From Thermoplasmata archaeon (lineage in GTDB: Archaea > Thermoplasmatota > Thermoplasmata > Thermoplasmatales > GCA-001856825), in NCBI GenBank assembly GCA_021797915.1, contig JAJZYT010000002.1, forward strand, positions 1 to 64,000: a stretch of 64,000 nucleotides of DNA. The letters run 5' to 3'. Made by a program: the position numbers and the translations under genes. Each line of letters starts with the position of its first letter. Position 1 is the first letter of the stretch. Shown here piece by piece: positions 60,593-64,000 of this stretch. The notes under the pieces were generated by a model that saw nothing but the letters and a program-made list of their open reading frames with translations, made no database searches and was not told the DNA's origin.

Positions 60593-61396
60593 TCAGTCCC
60601 TGATCTCTTTCTCTACAAGAATCGCGGTTAGCAGCATTAACACTCCTGCGAGTATCGCCAATCCGCCAAGCCACTGCCCTACCTGAGTCCACTGGGAGGC
60701 TGTAAGACTTCCATTTATTATGACCATCCTAATTGCCTCGGCAGACCATGAAACAGGATTATACTTCGCCACATTCGCGAGCCATGGAGCCATCATGGAT
60801 GGCGAAAACATTGCATAACTCACGAACATCAACGGAAGATTCACCAGATTCACTATGCCGAATATGGAGTTCATGTTCGTCATTCTCGTTGCTATGACAC
60901 TGAATATCGACGAGAATATGAACGCTACAAGGACTATCGCCGTTGCAAGCACGAGGACGTCTGTTATCGTGAATCCGTGAACGAATTTCAGTCCGTTTGG
61001 TATGAGATACGCGGCCACGATCAGGATGACCACTTGAGGCATGATCCTGACAACTGAAGATATAATCTTCGAGAACACTATTGAACTTCTCCTGATAGGA
61101 GAAGAAAGGAATCTTCCCATTGGGCCGAGTCTTCTGTCGAATATTATCTGCGTTCCTGCAAACATTGCAGTGAAGAGACCCATTGTGGTCAGAACCCCTC
61201 CGACTATATACGTTATGTAATTGGGTGCTCCTCCTAGCACAGACGTGCTTGCACCCGGAAAAAACCTTGTGATGTCAAAGGCACTTCCAAACAGTGCAAT
61301 CCAGAAGATTGGCTGGATCAGATTGGTGACAAAGAATACAGGATTCCTTACCCACTTCTTCAGTTCCCTGACAGTCAGGGGTCCCAGTCCGCTCAT
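60593..61396 (-). CDS. ABC-2-type export permease
   Basis: The 267-residue protein has an N-terminal cytoplasmic segment (LTVRELKKWVRNP) and six TM helices, with ABC-2 features including GGVLTTMGLFTAMFAGTQIIFDRRLGPM and FVSYAMFSPSMMAPWLANVAKYNPVSW. This group exports drugs or lipids. The ATG overlaps the ATPase stop by 4 bp, so the pair with the upstream ATPase forms the pump. Confidence 0.88.
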   Translation of the reverse strand: MSGLGPLTVRELKKWVRNPVFFVTNLIQPIFWIALFGSAFDITRFFPGASTSVLGGAPNYITYIVGGVLTTMGLFTAMFAGTQIIFDRRLGPMGRFLSSPIRRSSIVFSKIISSVVRIMPQVVILIVAAYLIPNGLKFVHGFTITDVLVLATAIVLVAFIFSSIFSVIATRMTNMNSIFGIVNLVNLPLMFVSYAMFSPSMMAPWLANVAKYNPVSWSAEAIRMVIINGSLTASQWTQVGQWLGGLAILAGVLMLLTAILVEKEIRD

Positions 61397-62391
61397 CGTC
61401 TCGCCCTCCTCATGTTCATTGCAACCTTCATTCTGTCCATTCCCCCTTCTTCTTCTCTAATAGATCTCCCAGTGTATTCTAGGAATACTTCATCAAGCGT
61501 TGGTTTCACCACGGTCAATTTGATCGTTGACAGTTTGTGTTGAGATATGAAATTGATGATTGCGGGAAGCGAGTCATCTGCATTTACAACCTTTATCTTG
61601 ACCGTGTTCTGTCCCGCATCTGTTACCTCTACAGTATCAGGAATCGTTTTAATCAATTCAGCACTTTGTTGGTCTGAAAGTGTGATCGTGATAATATCTC
61701 CCTTAAGAGACGTCTTAAGCTCGGCTGGGCTTCCTGTTATCAAGACCTTGCCATGATCTATGATTGAAACCCTTGCGGCCAGTTCATCTATCTCCTCGAG
61801 ATAATGAGAGGTCAGTATGATTGTGACGTTGAGTCTCTTTTGGATTTCCTTCACATAGTTCCACATTTGCATTCTGGTCTGTACATCTAGACCGAGGGTA
61901 GGTTCATCTAGAAAGAGAATTCTTGGTTCGTGAACGAGACCGATGATCAGCTCGAGTCTCTTCCTCATGCCTCCTGAATATGTTCTCACATACCTGTCAG
62001 CTGCCTCTTCCAAGTCCACAAGTTTGAGTAAGGTTCTGACGTTCTCCTGTGCTTTTGCTCTGGGTACATCGTAGAACTGGGAAACCATCATCAAATTCTC
62101 CCGTCCAGTGAGATCTTCGTCCGCTGTGAAATCCTGCGGTACCACACCAATCAATTTTCGTACTGCCAACGAATTTTTTGCAATGTCAAAACCTCCAACA
62201 GTCGCAGTTCCTCCAGTGGGTGCGATTCTTGTTATCAGCATGTTTATTGTCGTTGTTTTGCCTGCACCGTTAGGACCCGCAAGACCATATATCTCACCTT
62301 CCTTAATTTCCAGGTTCAGATCTGAGACTGCTTTGATTTTCCCATTGTAGACTTTAGTTAGATTCTTAGTTTCTATAATAGTTCCATTCAT
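61393..62391 (-). CDS. ABC-2 exporter ATPase (DrrA-like)
   Basis: The 332-residue ATPase has Walker A GPNGAGKTT (residues 38-46), Q-loop in VVPQDF, signature YSGGMRKRLEL, Walker B LFLDEPTLGLD and a switch His in LTSHYLEE. A C-terminal DrrA-like domain of about 100 residues follows. The ATG overlaps the PadR gene stop by 4 bp, so regulator, ATPase and permease are one operon. The substrate is probably a hydrophobic compound. Confidence 0.92.
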   Translation of the reverse strand: MNGTIIETKNLTKVYNGKIKAVSDLNLEIKEGEIYGLAGPNGAGKTTTINMLITRIAPTGGTATVGGFDIAKNSLAVRKLIGVVPQDFTADEDLTGRENLMMVSQFYDVPRAKAQENVRTLLKLVDLEEAADRYVRTYSGGMRKRLELIIGLVHEPRILFLDEPTLGLDVQTRMQMWNYVKEIQKRLNVTIILTSHYLEEIDELAARVSIIDHGKVLITGSPAELKTSLKGDIITITLSDQQSAELIKTIPDTVEVTDAGQNTVKIKVVNADDSLPAIINFISQHKLSTIKLTVVKPTLDEVFLEYTGRSIREEEGGMDRMKVAMNMRRARR

Positions 62392-62927
62392 TGTTTCACC
62401 ACTTGGCTATCTGCCAATTTCTTTCTTGCATCTCTGAGGGTCTTCAACGTCTTTTCTAATTCAAGTTCGTATGACATTAGGAATATTTCGAACTGCTTTT
62501 GATCTTCAGTTCCTTCCCGGATATTTTTGAGGTTTTCTTCAAGTGATTCCGACGTGCGCTGTGCAGAAGTGAGTATGAACCTCATTCTTTCCTCTGGATT
62601 CTGTGCATCCATCCATAATTTCCCCATAAATTTGGCCATGGGTGAGCGTTCAAGATGTCTCGTTTTTATCTTGGCAATGAAGTTAGAACCTTTTTCTGTT
62701 ATCCTGTACATAACCTTGCCGTTATCTTCATAACGTTCAATGAGCCCTCTGTGTTTCAACCGCTCTAGTGCTGGGTAAATCGAGCCTGCACTTGGTTTCC
62801 AAGCCCCGTCCGTTCTCTCGGAAATCCAGTTAGCTACCTGGTTCCCGTAGATAGGACCATCCTTTGCCATAGATAGAATTATGAAAAAGATTATTCCTCT
62901 ATTCCATCGACCCTCTTCAGGTTCCAT
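62388..62927 (-). CDS. PadR-family transcription regulator
   Basis: The 179-residue protein has the PadR winged helix: DGPIYGNQVANWISERTDG, then SIYPALERLKHRGLIERYED and GKVMYRITEKG. A C-terminal helical dimerisation domain follows. It is the first gene of the exporter operon and probably represses it in the absence of a ligand. A palindrome lies just upstream of its TATA box. Confidence 0.88.
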   Translation of the reverse strand: MEPEEGRWNRGIIFFIILSMAKDGPIYGNQVANWISERTDGAWKPSAGSIYPALERLKHRGLIERYEDNGKVMYRITEKGSNFIAKIKTRHLERSPMAKFMGKLWMDAQNPEERMRFILTSAQRTSESLEENLKNIREGTEDQKQFEIFLMSYELELEKTLKTLRDARKKLADSQVVKQ

Positions 62928-62942
62928 AACCGTAAATTCAAC

Positions 62943-62967
62943 AATATATATAACGATATCGATATCG
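62943..62967 (-). promoter_or_regulatory. TATA box and palindrome of the PadR operon
   Basis: On the minus strand the TATA element TTATATATATT is at 62943-62953, about 21-25 bp before the ATG. The perfect 14-bp palindrome CGATATCGATATCG (62954-62967) abuts its upstream side, where the TFB-responsive element would lie. This suits an operator for PadR autoregulation. Confidence 0.55.
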
Positions 62968-63414
62968 ATAATGATTTCGAGAGTTTTGCACTTTAACCTT
63001 TGAAAATAGGTTCAAAAAACATCTTTGACGTTTGGTGAGTCACCCTGATTTCCTGCATCGTATCCAAGTTCCATCCACATGGGGGAGAATAATGAAAAGT
63101 CGGCCTCTTTGAGTTTTTACCCTCTCTTCTATCTTGATCGTGGTAATTGAATCTGAGAGTTCCTCGATTCCCCTAACTCTCTGAGGATTGTGTTAATTAC
63201 TTTTAGGTTAAGCGAGTGCAATTCTTCTCGTTGTCTACTCTACATTGTCGGATTGAACGGCTCCGCTAAACATCCATTCGTTCAATTGGTTGACTTAGCA
63301 CATTTATATTATAATTATCTCTCCTTCACGAAAAGCATGTATAATTCTTGCTTTCACTGATTATTAGGGGCAAAATGATTGAAAAGATTTTAATGATTAT
63401 TGGGTTGGAGTAAG
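62968..63414. other. Intergenic region with a possible hairpin
   Basis: About 450 bp between divergent genes; no credible ORF was seen. GAGAGTT (63155-63161) and AACTCTC (63175-63181) form a seven-base inverted repeat with a 13-base loop. A TATA-like GATTTTAATG (about 63386-63396) lies about 24 bp before the GTG of the GH15 gene. Confidence 0.4.
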
Positions 63415-64000
63415 GTGCCTATAGACCCGGAATATCCACGCATCGAAGATCATGGAGTATTGTTGAATAATAGAACCGCAGCTCTTGTATCAAAGTTTGG
63501 CGAGGTCGACTTTGCCTGTTTCCCTAATTTTGATTCCCAGATGGTGTTTTCCTCCATACTAGATAGGAAGAAGGGAGGCTATTTCAGCATTCGTCCTCTC
63601 AACAAGAATCTGGAATCCAGACAGTTTTATGAACCAGACACGAACATTCTGCACACCCTTTTCACGGAAAAGAAGAACAAAATAGTGTCGATAATGGACT
63701 TCTTGCCAATGAATTTCGAACATTCGGTATACTTCTCAGAGATACACAGAAGGATTGAGACGTATGCTGATGTTAACATGGAAGTTGACTTCAGTCCCTT
63801 CATATCCAGTATTAGGAAGTCGGTTGAAAAAGCTGATGGGAAAGGGTACATTGTTTTCTCCAACGACTCGAGCCAGTTTCTTTCAACGGACCTAGAACTC
63901 GATATCAAAGATGATTCGGTTTGTGGGACAGTGAACATCCCTGCTACTGAAGTGAAGTGGGTAGTGACAACTCACAATCTTAAGAAAGCATACCCTCCTG
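63415..64000 (+). CDS. GH15-family glycoside hydrolase (trehalase/glucoamylase-like), 3' truncated
   Basis: The frame is open from GTG 63415 to the window end, giving 195 codons of the N-terminal beta-sandwich domain. Typical GH15 start signatures are seen: PEYPRIEDHGVL, RTAALVSKFGEVDF, FPNFDSQMVFSSILDRKKGG and IMDFLPM. The catalytic (alpha/alpha)6 barrel lies outside the window. In Thermoplasma, GH15 members with this N-terminus act as trehalases, so trehalose is a reasonable but unproven substrate; glucoamylase is the alternative. otsB lies at 15.8 kb. Confidence 0.85.
   Translation, partial: MPIDPEYPRIEDHGVLLNNRTAALVSKFGEVDFACFPNFDSQMVFSSILDRKKGGYFSIRPLNKNLESRQFYEPDTNILHTLFTEKKNKIVSIMDFLPMNFEHSVYFSEIHRRIETYADVNMEVDFSPFISSIRKSVEKADGKGYIVFSNDSSQFLSTDLELDIKDDSVCGTVNIPATEVKWVVTTHNLKKAYPP

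Noticed and set aside
63627-63938. 103-codon minus-strand frame at the window end
   Set aside because: Lies opposite the GH15 N-terminal domain, which has family motifs in the plus strand.
1-64000. Search for CRISPR arrays, insertion sequences, proviral genes and attachment sites
   Set aside because: No regularly spaced repeats, transposase, integrase or long terminal inverted repeats were seen by eye.

Overview
The window reads as a chromosomal segment of an archaeon of the Thermoplasmatales/Thermoplasmata type. The evidence is: archaeal-only enzymes (type-2 ValRS, archaeal riboflavin synthase RibC, RibL, MptA, 4-phosphopantoate-beta-alanine ligase, Hef, Lhr, uS15, geranylgeranyl reductase); AGA/AGG-rich arginine usage; frequent GTG and TTG starts; TATA boxes about 25 bp before many start codons, implying leaderless mRNAs, with Shine-Dalgarno sites (GGAGGTGA type) mainly at internal operon genes; and many N-glycosylation sequons in predicted surface proteins. 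No insertion sequence, provirus, CRISPR array or rRNA was found. The assignment to a species or genus is not supported by what I can see.

Layout. 1-6.7 kb: 3' part of a histidine phosphatase, a membrane protein, a PPC-domain and a zinc-finger gene downstream of valS (whose KMSKS loop is altered), and a surface protein. 6.7-9.4 kb: ribB-ribC-ribH riboflavin operon and an unusual CaCA-type exchanger. 9.4-13.9 kb: surface-sugar genes (nucleotidyltransferase, UDP-sulfoquinovose-synthase-like enzyme, GHMP sugar kinase, membrane GT2). 14.1-20.4 kb: DNA repair and trehalose (Hef-type helicase without nuclease, OtsB, family-5 uracil-DNA glycosylase, AlkZ/YcaQ-like glycosylase) and an M61 peptidase. 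20.4-23.0 kb: three-gene cassette of zinc-ribbon protein, SPFH protein with three zinc ribbons and a helical partner. 23.2-30.2 kb: malic enzyme, acetyltransferases, TauE/DUF1634 exporter pair, hydrolase, DUF998 and DUF2130 proteins, and rimI preceded by a 19-codon acidic ORF. 30.2-35.8 kb: RibL, pantothenate/CoA ligase, RecJ, uS15, GGR-family reductase, then a divergent Lrp/AsnC regulator and asparagine-synthetase-like protein.

36.7-44.7 kb: a peptide ABC transporter (two permeases, two ATPases with unusual insertions, a small membrane protein, and a very large PKD-domain binding protein with its own promoter). 45-56.1 kb: FNR-like reductase, Lhr helicase, MptA, a transketolase(N,C)-transaldolase-DHH operon, a DtxR-like regulator with a palindromic site, citrate synthase and malate dehydrogenase. 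56.1-64 kb: tRNA-Arg(CCU), a two-gene SHOCT membrane module, a CPA2 antiporter, a GNAT pseudogene, a DUF218 protein, a PadR-regulated ABC-2 exporter operon, and the 5' part of a GH15 (trehalase/glucoamylase-like) gene.

Metabolic links: malic enzyme, citrate synthase and MDH belong to central carbon flow; the transketolase/transaldolase operon supplies pentoses to the riboflavin and pterin genes; ribBCH plus ribL cover much of the flavin pathway used by the FNR- and GGR-type flavoproteins; the sulfosugar cluster fits the glycan-rich surface proteins encoded nearby.
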